19,018 nucleotides of DNA from Nitrospirae bacterium CG2_30_53_67 (GCA_001873285.1 MNYV01000074.1:1-19018); one strand, 5' to 3'. Shown: positions 1-9,329, counted from the first letter of the stretch. Notes: a model not told the origin generated them from the letters alone. Numbers and translations: made by a program.

Positions 1-690
1 AGGCCCATGATTCAATGGGTCTATGAACGGGTGAGCCGTGCTTCTCTAATTCAAGATGTGATCGTGGCCACGGATGACCGCAGGATCCGAGATGCGGTGC
101 TGGCATTCGGCGGGCGGTGCGTGATGACGTCTCCTTCGCATGTAACAGGCACGGACCGGCTTGCCGAGGCGGCCCAGGATTTGAAGGCCGGCATCATCGT
201 CAATGTCCAGGGGGATGAGCCGTTGATCGAACCCGGTGTCATAGACGCCTGCATCCGCCCCATGATGGATGGAGGGGCCTTCCCGGCGGCGACCCCATGT
301 ACAAGAATTAAGTCCAGAGATGAGCTGATCAATCCCGACGTGGTCAAGGTGGTTATGGACCGGGACGGGTTTGCGCTCTATTTCTCCAGATCCCCGATCC
401 CCTATGACCGGGATCACGGCCCGATCGAAGTGGATGTGACTGGGAACCTCTTTTTCAAGCATATCGGGATTTATGTCTATCGGAGGGATTTTCTGCTGAA
501 GTACAGCCGCATGGCGCCGACGCCGCTCGAGGTTCGGGAGAAGCTGGAACAGTTGAGAATCCTGGAAAACGGGTACAAGATTCGGGTGGTGGAGACCGAG
601 TACGATTCGATCTCCGTGGATACGGAGGAGGATTTAAGGAGGGTGCAGGACCTCAGTCGTCATTGTCGGGTCCCCGGTGTCATCCCCTGA
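1..690 (+). CDS. kdsB: 3-deoxy-manno-octulosonate cytidylyltransferase, 5' end cut by the window
   Basis: CMP-Kdo synthetase: couples CTP and Kdo to give CMP-Kdo, the activated donor for lipid A-core assembly in the cytoplasm. The reading frame is open from base 1; the first codons (R-P-M-I-Q-W-V) align with the GKPMI segment of the family, so roughly the first 25 residues, including the N-terminal nucleotide-binding loop, lie outside the window. Visible family motifs are VNVQGDEP (the pyrophosphorylase signature), NPDVVKVVMD, FALYFSRSPIPYDRD, HIGIYVYRRDFL, PLEVREKLEQLRILENG and the closing VDTEEDLRRVQ. The family normally ends a few residues after that last motif; here about ten extra residues are encoded by the first units of an intergenic repeat, which also supplies the TGA stop. 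It is followed by pyrG, which makes its CTP substrate. Identification is secure; the ATG at 7 is internal, not the start. Confidence 0.95.
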   Translation, partial: RPMIQWVYERVSRASLIQDVIVATDDRRIRDAVLAFGGRCVMTSPSHVTGTDRLAEAAQDLKAGIIVNVQGDEPLIEPGVIDACIRPMMDGGAFPAATPCTRIKSRDELINPDVVKVVMDRDGFALYFSRSPIPYDRDHGPIEVDVTGNLFFKHIGIYVYRRDFLLKYSRMAPTPLEVREKLEQLRILENGYKIRVVETEYDSISVDTEEDLRRVQDLSRHCRVPGVIP

Positions 691-719
691 TCCCGATGTC
701 ATTCCCCGATCCAGTTGTC

Positions 720-721
<2 letters not shown>
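659..721. repeat. Degenerate tandem repeat, about 19-bp unit, overlapping the kdsB 3' end
   Basis: Units beginning GTCAT or TGTCAT start at 659, 678, 697 and 716, giving spacings of 19-20 bases, and each continues into a C-rich CCCC(T/C)GA-like core. The first unit and part of the second lie inside the kdsB frame, and the kdsB stop codon (688-690) is in the second. The last unit runs into the hairpin at 720-742. Confidence 0.75.
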
Positions 722-2548
<1,827 letters not shown>

Positions 2549-2585
2549 TGAGGGTCATTTCCGAGGATATTGGTTGAGAGTTATG

Positions 2586-2665
2586 GGTTCAAGGGTCCGA
2601 GGGGTCAAGGGGCCAAGTGAACCACTCAAACTACTTGAATCCTTGAATCCTGAGATACTCAAACT
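2586..2665. repeat. Short repeats in the pyrG-kdsA gap
   Basis: The 181-nt gap between pyrG and kdsA contains an inverted pair GGTTCA (2586-2591) / TGAACC (2618-2623). The pair encloses two imperfect copies of a TCAAGGG-type unit, and is followed by doubled TTGAATCC and doubled ACTCAAACT. No convincing promoter or terminator was found. The purine-rich end of the gap holds the kdsA ribosome-binding region. Confidence 0.45.
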
Positions 2666-2729
2666 CTTCTAACCTACTAAAAGAGAGAAGAACCAAGGAT
2701 GAAAGGAAGAAGAACCGGGGATTACTGAT

Positions 2730-3569
2730 ATGACTGCTATAGTAAAGATCGGGCCGGTTACCGTCGGGGGAGGCGCTCCCCTGGTCCTGATCGCGGGCCC
2801 CTGCGTGATCGAAAGTGAAGCCTTGACCATGAAGACAGCCGAGGCCCTGAAGAAGACGGCCGAAGATGCGGGGATTTCCCTGATCTTCAAATCATCTTAT
2901 GACAAGGCCAACCGGTCTTCTTACTCATCCTTCCGGGGGCCGGGCCTGAAGGCCGGGCTCAAGATCCTGCAGCGGGTTCGCGAGGAGCTTTCCCTTCCCG
3001 TCGTTTCTGATGTCCATGTTCAAGAGGAGATCCATCAGGCCGCGGAGGTCCTGGACGTGCTTCAAATTCCAGCGTTCCTGTGCAGGCAGACCGATTTCGT
3101 CATGCAGGTTGCCCGTGCCGGCCGGCCGGTCAATGTGAAAAAGGGGCAGTTCATGGCGCCTTGGGATATGAAAAATGTGGTAGAGAAGATCCGGCATGCA
3201 GGAAACCAAAGGGTGATGATCACCGAGCGGGGGACCAGCTTCGGATACAACAATCTTGTGGCCGACATGCGTGCGCTTCCGATCCTGCGCGGGTTTGATG
3301 TGCCCGTGATCTTCGACGGTACGCACAGCGTGCAGCTTCCCGGCGGTCAGGGGACCTCTTCCGGCGGGCAGCGGGAGTTTGTGCCTTTTCTTACGCGCGC
3401 GGCCGTTGCCGCCGGTGTGGACGGGATCTTCCTGGAGGTTCATCCGGAGCCTGATAAGGCTTTGTCCGACGGTCCCAATATGCTCCCTTTGAAAGACCTC
3501 CCGGACCTTTTGTCCCAAGTCAAGGAGATTGATGATATGATCAGGAGAGGAAGGGAAAACATAGGATGA
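2730..3569 (+). CDS. kdsA: 3-deoxy-8-phosphooctulonate synthase (Kdo-8-phosphate synthase)
   Basis: Condenses phosphoenolpyruvate with D-arabinose 5-phosphate to give Kdo 8-phosphate, the committed step of Kdo formation, in the cytoplasm. Its 279 residues fit the family (E. coli 284) as a single DAHP-synthase-type TIM barrel. Visible motifs are IAGPCVIESE (21-30), FKSSYDKANRSS, FRGPGL, SDVHVQEE, IPAFLCRQTD, VNVKKGQFMAPWDM, ERGTSFGYNNLVADM, VIFDGTHSVQ and GIFLEVHPEPD. Cys25 in AGPC sits where the metal-dependent class has its ligand Cys, whereas the E. coli metal-independent enzyme has Asn; metal dependence is therefore predicted. The next gene, kdsD, makes its arabinose 5-phosphate substrate. 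The start is preceded by a GGGG stretch at 2717-2720. A tiny nine-codon frame ends one base before the ATG. Confidence 0.97.
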   Translation: MTAIVKIGPVTVGGGAPLVLIAGPCVIESEALTMKTAEALKKTAEDAGISLIFKSSYDKANRSSYSSFRGPGLKAGLKILQRVREELSLPVVSDVHVQEEIHQAAEVLDVLQIPAFLCRQTDFVMQVARAGRPVNVKKGQFMAPWDMKNVVEKIRHAGNQRVMITERGTSFGYNNLVADMRALPILRGFDVPVIFDGTHSVQLPGGQGTSSGGQREFVPFLTRAAVAAGVDGIFLEVHPEPDKALSDGPNMLPLKDLPDLLSQVKEIDDMIRRGRENIG

Positions 3570-3575
3570 TTTTGT

Positions 3576-3617
3576 GAGGTATTAAATCCTAAATAGGATT
3601 TAGAATTTATAAACCTC
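3576..3617. other. AT-rich inverted repeat between kdsA and kdsD
   Basis: AAATCCTA (3584-3591) and TAGGATTT (3594-3601) form a perfect 8-bp inverted repeat around AA. It is flanked by GAGGT (3576-3580) and ACCTC (3613-3617), which can extend the pairing. No T-run follows, so it is not a standard terminator. It could be an operator or an RNA-processing or stabilising hairpin inside the operon. Confidence 0.5.
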
Positions 3618-3651
3618 TCCACCTATATTGCCTTAGGAGGCTGGAAGCGGA

Positions 3652-4641
3652 ATGAAGCCTAAAAATCGAGACGTGATTGCAACGGCGAAGAAGGCCCTTA
3701 AGATCGAGGCCGAGGCCATTCTCGCCATGATGGACCGAGTGGATGAGCGCTTCAGCCAGGCGGTCCAAGCCATTTACGACTGCAAGGGCCGGGTGGTCGT
3801 GACCGGTATGGGAAAGTCAGGCCATATCGCCAGGAAAATCGCTTCCACTTTCTCCAGCACCGGGACCCCGGCCTTGTTTTTCCATCCGGCCGAGGGGGTG
3901 CACGGCGACCTGGGGATGATCGTTAAAGGTGATGTGGTCCTGGCCCTCTCCAACAGCGGCGAGACCGAAGAGTTGTCCGTGATCCTCCCCCTGATCAAAC
4001 GCCAGGGAAATGTCCTGATCGCCATGACCGGGGATGCCGGTTCTACCCTTGCGAAACGGAGCGATATCGTACTTGATGTCGGGGTAAAGAAAGAGGCCTG
4101 CCCTTTGGATCTTGCCCCCACGGCAAGCACCACCGCGGCCCTGGCCATGGGCGATGCCCTGGCCGCGGCCCTGCTGGATAAAAGGGGATTCAAGGCCGAA
4201 GATTTTGCCCTGTTGCATCCCGGCGGGACCCTGGGTAAGAAACTCCTGCTCAAGGTTTCGGATGTGATGCACGTCGGGAATGAAGTGCCGAAGGTCAAGG
4301 TTTCCGACCTCATGAAGGACGTCATTTATGAGATCACTTCAAAGAAACTCGGGATGACGACCGTCGTGAGCGAAAAGGGTGAATTCAAGGGGATCATCAC
4401 CGACGGGGACTTAAGGAGATTCCTGGAGAAAGAGATCGGCAAAAGGTCCGATCCTCTCTCAAAAAAGGCCGGAGACGTGATGACCAGGAGCCCCAAGACC
4501 ATCGAGAAGGACGCATTGGCCGCCAAGGCCGTCCAGATCATGGAGAGCTACTCCATTACCTCCCTGGTCATCCTGAACCATTCAAAGGAACCGGCAGGTG
4601 TGGTCCATCTGCATGATCTGTTAAAGGCCGGAGTCGTATAG
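3652..4641 (+). CDS. kdsD: Arabinose-5-phosphate isomerase (SIS plus two CBS domains)
   Basis: Interconverts ribulose 5-phosphate and arabinose 5-phosphate, feeding KdsA; cytoplasmic. Its 329 residues match KdsD/KpsF (about 328). The SIS sugar-isomerase domain occupies roughly 40-175, with RVVVTGMGKSGHIARKIAST, the EGVHGDLGM loop, ALSNSGETEE (the phosphosugar-binding Ser/Thr stretch) and LAPTASTTAALAMGDALA. Then comes the family linker FALLHPGGTLGKKLLLKVSDVMH, followed by two CBS domains (about 210-265 and 275-329), the second with VMTRSPKTIEKDALAAKAVQIM. AGGAGG at 3635-3640 lies upstream of the ATG. The gene follows kdsA by 82 nt, consistent with one Kdo operon. The operonic position favours kdsD over a capsule-linked kpsF paralogue. 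A kdsC phosphatase gene usually follows in related operons but is absent here. Confidence 0.96.
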   Translation: MKPKNRDVIATAKKALKIEAEAILAMMDRVDERFSQAVQAIYDCKGRVVVTGMGKSGHIARKIASTFSSTGTPALFFHPAEGVHGDLGMIVKGDVVLALSNSGETEELSVILPLIKRQGNVLIAMTGDAGSTLAKRSDIVLDVGVKKEACPLDLAPTASTTAALAMGDALAAALLDKRGFKAEDFALLHPGGTLGKKLLLKVSDVMHVGNEVPKVKVSDLMKDVIYEITSKKLGMTTVVSEKGEFKGIITDGDLRRFLEKEIGKRSDPLSKKAGDVMTRSPKTIEKDALAAKAVQIMESYSITSLVILNHSKEPAGVVHLHDLLKAGVV

Positions 4642-4671
4642 ACTCCGTCGGATTCAAAAAGGAGGGGAGAA

Positions 4672-5853
4672 ATGGCTGAGAACCGAGAGGTGAAGATACA
4701 ATCCGAGATCGGTAAGCTTCTGCTTCGTGAATCCAGGGACAGAGAGAAATTTATTCAAAAGGTGGAAAATCTTGCCGCCCGGTTGGGTGATGATCTTTAT
4801 CCTTCCCTGTTCTTTACCACAGCCCACCTCGAGTTTGAGAAAAAGGCGGCAAAGAGACACTGGAAGGAGGTTATGCGCCACTGGGAAAGGATGAGTCTGA
4901 ATGTAAAACGAGAGATGGATTTCCGCGTAGCCCTCCTCGATTATTTCATAGACATCAACAAGAGGATCAGGAATCCGAAGATCATCGAGATCAAGATATT
5001 TCAGAAAACTCAACAGGAGACCCTTGTCGACGAGCTGACCCAGCTTTACAATTACCGCTATTTTATCAAGTCTATGGACCAGGAGATCGTGAGGGCGAGA
5101 CGCTATCATTCGCCGCTGACTCTGGTGATGTTTGATGTGGATGATTTCAAACATTATAATGATGCCAACGGCCACCTTTCAGGAAACAAATCCTTGAGAA
5201 GGCTTGCCCAGATCATCAGGAATAGTGTCAGAAACGTGGATGTCGTGGCCCGATACGGAGGGGAGGAGTTCGCCCTGATCCTGCCGGAGACCAACAAGGA
5301 AGGGGGGCTGGTCATCGCCGACCGTATCCGTGAAAAGGTCGAACGGAGCGCTTTTTTGAAAGGGGAAAAACAGCCGCTTAAGAAATTTACCATCAGCGGA
5401 GGGATCGCCACCTTGAATGTGGATGCGGGAAGAGCGTCGGAGCTGATCAAGAAGGCCGATCAGGCCCTCTACCGCGCCAAGGCAAGGGGAAAAAACCAGG
5501 TCGCGTTTTATATTGATGAAAAGAGAGATTACGAGCGGGTATTGGTTGCCCTCTCCGGCCGGCTCACCGTAGCCTCGGATTCCGGTGATATCTTTCAGGT
5601 CATCAACATCAGCGAAGGAGGCCTCCTCTTCCATTTTCAGAAGGCCCTTGCTGTGGGATCGATTCTCCATCTCTTCCTGAATCTGCCGGAACGAAAGAGG
5701 CCCATCAATTGTAAGGCCAAGGTCAGGCGTGTGGAAGAAGTGAAAAAGAATAAGACATACGAGATCGGCGTAAGCATCACCCAGATCCGGGAACCTGATA
5801 AGAAAGCCCTGAGACGCCTGATCCATATTTTCAAGGAGAAAAAAGCGGAATAA
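4672..5853 (+). CDS. Diguanylate cyclase with C-terminal PilZ domain
   Basis: Predicted to make cyclic di-GMP from two GTP and to bind it. Residues 1-115 are a charged, largely helical region that I do not recognise. A GGDEF domain follows (about 116-280): DELTQLYNYRYF, FDVDDFKHYND (metal-binding Asp), the intact catalytic GGEEF at 196-200, and ISGGIA. The inhibitory I-site RxxD is present as RNVD (187-190), five residues before GGEEF, so product inhibition is likely. The C-terminal PilZ domain (about 284-390) keeps the c-di-GMP-binding pair RDYER (285-289) and NISEGG (312-317). No membrane segment or signal peptide is seen, so it is probably cytoplasmic. AGGAGGGG lies just before the ATG. 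It begins 30 nt after kdsD, so it is probably co-transcribed with the Kdo genes. One protein may thus both make and sense the messenger; its target is unknown. Confidence 0.92.
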   Translation: MAENREVKIQSEIGKLLLRESRDREKFIQKVENLAARLGDDLYPSLFFTTAHLEFEKKAAKRHWKEVMRHWERMSLNVKREMDFRVALLDYFIDINKRIRNPKIIEIKIFQKTQQETLVDELTQLYNYRYFIKSMDQEIVRARRYHSPLTLVMFDVDDFKHYNDANGHLSGNKSLRRLAQIIRNSVRNVDVVARYGGEEFALILPETNKEGGLVIADRIREKVERSAFLKGEKQPLKKFTISGGIATLNVDAGRASELIKKADQALYRAKARGKNQVAFYIDEKRDYERVLVALSGRLTVASDSGDIFQVINISEGGLLFHFQKALAVGSILHLFLNLPERKRPINCKAKVRRVEEVKKNKTYEIGVSITQIREPDKKALRRLIHIFKEKKAE

Positions 5854-5856
5854 TAA

Positions 5857-6630
5857 TCACTGACTCTTTTCCAGGCTCTTTGCTTCCTCCCAGAGACGGT
5901 CCATCTCTTGAAGAGAAAGCGTATGGAGTTTCAACTCGTTCCGGACGGCGTACTCTTCGATATACTGGAACCGGGAGATGAAACGCTGTGTGGACTTTCT
6001 CAGGGCGTCTTCCGAACTGACCCGGATGAACCGGGAGAGATTCACGAGAGCGAAGAGGATATCTCCGAGTTCGTGTTCGATCTCCGATGGATCGTTTTTC
6101 TTTAAGGCATGTTTCAGCTCTTGAAACTCTTCCTCCACCTTATTGAGGACCTCGGAGGTTTCTTTCCAGTCAAATCCGACGCGGGCGGCCCGGTCCTGAA
6201 GGCGGCCCGCCCTGATCAGGGCGGGAAGGGCCTGCGGGATCCCATCGAGGATAGACCGCCGCTCCTTGCCTTTCTTCTCCTCCCGCTTGATCTGTTCCCA
6301 GCGGTGGAGCACCTCTTCGGCGTTCTCCGCCTTTTCATCCCCGAATACGTGCGGGTGCCTTCTTAAAAGCTTTTCGTTGATCCCCTGAACCACATCCTCA
6401 AAGGAAAAGGCCTGTTCTTCCCTTCCGATCTGGGAAAGAAAGACGATCTGGAGGAGCAGGTCCCCCAACTCTTCTCTGACCCGATCCTTGTCTCCGCTTT
6501 CGATCGCCTCCAGCACCTCGTAGGTCTCCTCGATCAGAAAGGGTTTGAGTGATTCCATGGTCTGCTTCCTGTCCCAGGGGCAGCCCTTGTCGGAGCGAAG
6601 CTGGTCCATGATGGATAGAAGCTTGTTCAT
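5857..6630 (-). CDS. mazG: Nucleoside triphosphate pyrophosphohydrolase MazG
   Basis: Hydrolyses (d)NTPs to NMP and pyrophosphate, a housekeeping or stress-related clean-up enzyme in the cytoplasm. From the chosen start it has 257 residues (E. coli 263) and two MazG domains. The first (about 1-115) has GCPWDRKQT, EETYEVLEAI (34-43) and [12 protein letters not shown] (53-64), giving the metal-binding EExxE...ExxD set, then RRHPHVFGD. The second (about 135-255) has EEEFQEL and HELGDILFALVNLSR. I chose the ATG at 6628-6630 because MNKLLSIMDQLRSDKGCPWD aligns with the family N terminus; no strong Shine-Dalgarno decides it. In-frame ATGs at 6648 and 6660 and a TTG at 6684 would add 6, 10 or 18 residues. 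It converges on the GGDEF-PilZ gene with three bases between the stop codons, leaving no room for a separate terminator. Confidence 0.95.
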   Translation of the reverse strand: MNKLLSIMDQLRSDKGCPWDRKQTMESLKPFLIEETYEVLEAIESGDKDRVREELGDLLLQIVFLSQIGREEQAFSFEDVVQGINEKLLRRHPHVFGDEKAENAEEVLHRWEQIKREEKKGKERRSILDGIPQALPALIRAGRLQDRAARVGFDWKETSEVLNKVEEEFQELKHALKKNDPSEIEHELGDILFALVNLSRFIRVSSEDALRKSTQRFISRFQYIEEYAVRNELKLHTLSLQEMDRLWEEAKSLEKSQ

Positions 6631-6726
6631 TCCGGTCTGATGGTACATAAAATGAATCATAGAACTTTCATCAGATGGAGTCAATAAACGAATTTTTATT
6701 GTTCCTGAAATAAAAAAATGTTATTA

Positions 6727-6742
6727 AAGCATCTTCATGCTT
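6727..6742. promoter_or_regulatory. Palindrome overlapping a -35 box, possible operator
   Basis: AAGCAT (6727-6732), spacer CTTC, ATGCTT (6737-6742): a perfect 6-bp inverted repeat whose right arm contains the first two bases of the TTGACA at 6741. Its placement suits a repressor or regulator site for the downstream lipoprotein gene. No regulator is identified. Confidence 0.45.
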
Positions 6743-6769
6743 GACAATTTTTTCATAACCCTGTATTTT
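6741..6769 (+). promoter_or_regulatory. Sigma-70-type promoter for the DUF4382-like lipoprotein gene
   Basis: TTGACA at 6741-6746, a 17-nt spacer and TATTTT at 6764-6769. This is a full-consensus -35 and a good -10 in the only large gap before the lipoprotein gene, giving a 5' leader of roughly 65 nt. The spacer is AT-rich. Confidence 0.7.
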
Positions 6770-6840
6770 AGAGCCGAAATGTAACGCTTATCAACGTAAG
6801 AAGAAGGTTTATTTTACATGAGCAAGATCTGAAAAGGAAA

Positions 6841-8361
6841 ATGGTCATGGCCTCGTATACATGGATGAAAAGGTTTTTTTCTCTGTTTTTTGCCTTATGG
6901 CTTCCGATGCTGCTCCTGTCGTGCGGCGGGGGCGGGGGCGGCGGCGGGACAGTCAACAATCCATCGGCCACGCTTCAGACCAATACGGTCCAGGCCGGAA
7001 GCGTGGCGGTACTCCTGACGGACAACCCCACGGACGAGTTCTCTGAAATCAACATTACCGTCACCGGGGTTGAGCTTCTCTCGGATGAGGCCAAGGTCAT
7101 GCTTTTTTCCGGAGAAAAGACCTTTGATCTGCTCAAACTGCAGAATGAATCGAGCCTCTTCTCGGTCAGCAGCGATGTTCCGCCGGCCTGGTACAACAAG
7201 ATCCGTCTTCATGTGAGCAAAATGGAACTGGTCAGAAGAGATATGGACGGCAACATCATCGAGGTGATCGAGCCCAAACTGACCGGGAACGGAAAGCTCG
7301 ACCTGAACCCGAGGGGGCCTTTTCTGGTCGAACCCGGCGGGACCCTGATCCTGCAGATCGACATAGATGCCCAGAAATCCATCCATATCACTGATGCCGG
7401 TGAAAGCAGCCAATATGTCTTCCGCCCGGTGGTCTTCGTCGATATCATCGGCGGGCAATATACCGGAAAGCTCGTGAGGGTGGAAGGGCTGGTCAAAGAA
7501 CTCAACCCGGAAAACCGGACCTTTGACCTCTGCCCGTCCGACACAAGCTTCCGGGCCGAGTCCGTACCGCAGAACAAGGATTACGATGGGAATCCGGAAC
7601 AGTTGACAGAGGGCTGCGTGGCCGTCCACGTTTCTGATACGACGTCCCTCTTTGACGCAGAGGGAGATCCCGCTCCCGTCATAGACATCAAGAATGGGGA
7701 CTTTGTCTCGGCTATCGGCCATTTTCAAGCCTTGGAGGATGACCCTGGAGAAGATCATCACATGCTGGACCTGGACGCCGAGGTGATCGAGATCGGCCCA
7801 TTTTTCAGCCTGGCAGGGACCATCCACTCGTCACCCGATGTTACGGAGACCTTTGAATTTGACATCAGTCCTGAACAGGGCTTCCTTCTGAACGGGCCGG
7901 TGAAGGCCCTGCTTCAGAACGGCACAAAGATCTTTTCCGATTCAGGCATCGAACTTTCGGCATCGGATATCAGGCAGGGCATGTCCGCAAAGATAGACGG
8001 CATCCTGGTGCTCTCGGACACGGAACCCGACCTGCTCAAGGCCGCTTTGATCATCCTGAACACAACCGAGGCGCCTCCGCTCACAGAGATACAGGGAACA
8101 GCCTCGAACGTGGACTACGAAAACCGGGGCTTTGACCTCATCACGTCGACCCAGACGGTCTGCGTCAAGGTTCCCATGGACACATTGATTTTTCTGATTC
8201 CTTCAGATGACGAAATTCAGGCCTCCTCCGAAGGAAATGTCGAATTTGAATACCTGAAGGATGAAGACAAAGTCAAGGTCTCCGGCGTCTTCGATGCCAC
8301 GGAGTGCCTGGTGGCCCAGACCATCTGGATCCAGACCAACTCACCCATTGTCATAGATTAG
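6841..8361 (+). CDS. Probable surface or periplasmic lipoprotein with DUF4382-like domain
   Basis: 506 residues. The N terminus is a lipoprotein signal: basic MKR, hydrophobic FFSLFFALWLPMLLL, then lipobox LLSC with Cys28, followed directly by eight glycines. Residues about 53-205 read as DUF4382 (GSVAVLLTDNPTDEFSEINITVTGVELLS ... LLKLQ ... WYNKIRLHVSKMEL), a beta-rich domain of unknown function common in exported bacterial proteins. The C-terminal half has three loosely repeated beta units, starting near VRVEGLVKELNPENRTFDL, FSLAGTIHSSPDV and IQGTASNVDYENRGFDL, which resemble DUF5666-type modules. No catalytic motif is seen. The ATG at 6841 has AAGGAA just upstream; the ATG at 6865 (MKRFFSLFF) is an alternative start giving a more typical signal peptide. 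It is a single-gene unit behind its own promoter. Export and lipidation are well supported; the function is unknown. Confidence 0.82.
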   Translation: MVMASYTWMKRFFSLFFALWLPMLLLSCGGGGGGGGTVNNPSATLQTNTVQAGSVAVLLTDNPTDEFSEINITVTGVELLSDEAKVMLFSGEKTFDLLKLQNESSLFSVSSDVPPAWYNKIRLHVSKMELVRRDMDGNIIEVIEPKLTGNGKLDLNPRGPFLVEPGGTLILQIDIDAQKSIHITDAGESSQYVFRPVVFVDIIGGQYTGKLVRVEGLVKELNPENRTFDLCPSDTSFRAESVPQNKDYDGNPEQLTEGCVAVHVSDTTSLFDAEGDPAPVIDIKNGDFVSAIGHFQALEDDPGEDHHMLDLDAEVIEIGPFFSLAGTIHSSPDVTETFEFDISPEQGFLLNGPVKALLQNGTKIFSDSGIELSASDIRQGMSAKIDGILVLSDTEPDLLKAALIILNTTEAPPLTEIQGTASNVDYENRGFDLITSTQTVCVKVPMDTLIFLIPSDDEIQASSEGNVEFEYLKDEDKVKVSGVFDATECLVAQTIWIQTNSPIVID

Positions 8362-9005
8362 ATCTACTCATCTTCGCTTTTTTTTGGTTTTTGGGGGACA
8401 CCCATTAACGCTCAGGATGATTTTGAAAGGCGGTGACGAGTATACTTACCCCGTAACCGCTGCGAACCATATCAGGACATCCCTTACCGTGGGAAAGAAG
8501 AGAAACAGATGGAAGCTCGTGTCCTTCGGCAGTCCTCATAGTCCGTTTCAAGCAAAATAGAGAAAGCGCCCATCTTACCTGACTGAACACGTAACAAGTG
8601 AAGGCCAGAGGGTCAAAAGTGAAGGCCAGAGTGAAGGCCAGAGGGTCAAATCTTTTATATTGACAAGTCATGAAGCGTTTATCAACACTATGTCAACATT
8701 AAAGACTCTCAGAAACACTCAGAAACTCATGTAAAGAAAATATATGGATAAGAAAATGCATGCGCTGATTCTGAGTACAGAGTAAAGGCAATGACAGGAG
8801 TTGATCCGACTATTCATAGTTTCGATGTCGAAGCGATACAAGAAGGTGATCATTCAATAGAAAAATTGACCACTATGGGACTGGCTTGGATAAACAAGGC
8901 GAACCCATGAATAAAAAACTGGATGGATTGTGCCCGAATTTAGTATGCATGTCTTTGGGAACGTTTTTACTTTAGAACCGTCCCAAGCAAGGTCCTCAAA
9001 ATCCC
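8362..9005. other. Gene-poor accessory stretch with short repeats
   Basis: No convincing gene in 644 bases. After the lipoprotein stop there is a T8 run without a stem, then GGGGGACACCC. A reverse-strand frame (8405-8671) exists, but part of it translates tandem repeats and its composition is not protein-like. Further right are a 10-bp tandem repeat (8708-8727), a 39-codon + strand frame from ATG 8791 to TGA 8910 with no match I recognise, and an imperfect inverted repeat (8955-8963 / 8979-8986) just beyond the end of the nucleotidyltransferase gene. The latter might end its transcript but has no clear T-run. The stretch looks AT-richer than the flanking genes and may be the debris of insertions. 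Confidence 0.5.
8598..8650. repeat. Tandem repeat of GTGAAGGCCAGA, three copies
   Basis: GTGAAGGCCAGA begins at 8598, 8619 and 8631. The first and third copies are extended by GGGTCAAA (8598-8617 and 8631-8650), while the middle copy is only the 12-mer. It looks like replication slippage of a 20-21-bp unit. Confidence 0.85.
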
Positions 9006-9329
9006 TTATGCTGCCTTCATCTCGATACCCTTGGTTCTGATTTCATAGATCAAAGGAATCCAAGTGTCATTGTTGTAAGACTCAAGAGAGATGGGTACGG
9101 GCTCAATCCTGGGATCAATTTGGCTGGCAATTTCAAAAAGCTTGGCACTCCCGGCATAGCCTTTCTTCCCGAAATCAGGTGATACGACGGCAACATCAAT
9201 ATCACTGTACTCATGAGCCCGTCCTGAAACCCTCGATCCGTAAATAATCACCTTGGAGACCTTAATCTTGTGTCTCTTCAGTTCCGTGACAAAGGCCTTT
9301 ACTATTCTGACAATTTCTTTTTCAACCAT
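9006..9329 (-). CDS. Minimal nucleotidyltransferase (MNT), MntA-like partner of a HEPN protein
   Basis: 107 residues with the pol-beta-superfamily signature GSRVSGRAHEYSDID: Gly31-Ser32, ten residues, then Asp43-x-Asp45, an exact GSx10DxD metal/nucleotide site. Small nucleotidyltransferases of this kind pair with HEPN proteins. In characterised type VII toxin-antitoxin systems (MntA/HepT) the MNT silences the HEPN ribonuclease by adding AMP. Here the HEPN gene lies immediately upstream and overlaps this one by 28 nt, so translational coupling is likely. The ATG at 9327-9329 is preceded by AGAGAGG at a good distance. The active site looks intact, so the protein is probably catalytically competent. 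An alternative view is that such HEPN/MNT pairs have functions other than toxin-antitoxin; the sequence does not decide. Confidence 0.88.
   Translation of the reverse strand: MVEKEIVRIVKAFVTELKRHKIKVSKVIIYGSRVSGRAHEYSDIDVAVVSPDFGKKGYAGSAKLFEIASQIDPRIEPVPISLESYNNDTWIPLIYEIRTKGIEMKAA

Noticed and set aside
4672-5853. Degenerate GGDEF domain acting only as a GTP or c-di-GMP sensor
   Set aside because: The GGEEF signature, metal-binding Asp and I-site are intact, so an active cyclase is the simpler reading.
8405-8671. 88-codon minus-strand frame
   Set aside because: Its start region is a translation of the tandem repeat (LAFT copies), there is no ribosome site and no known domain; kept only as part of the repeat-rich gap.
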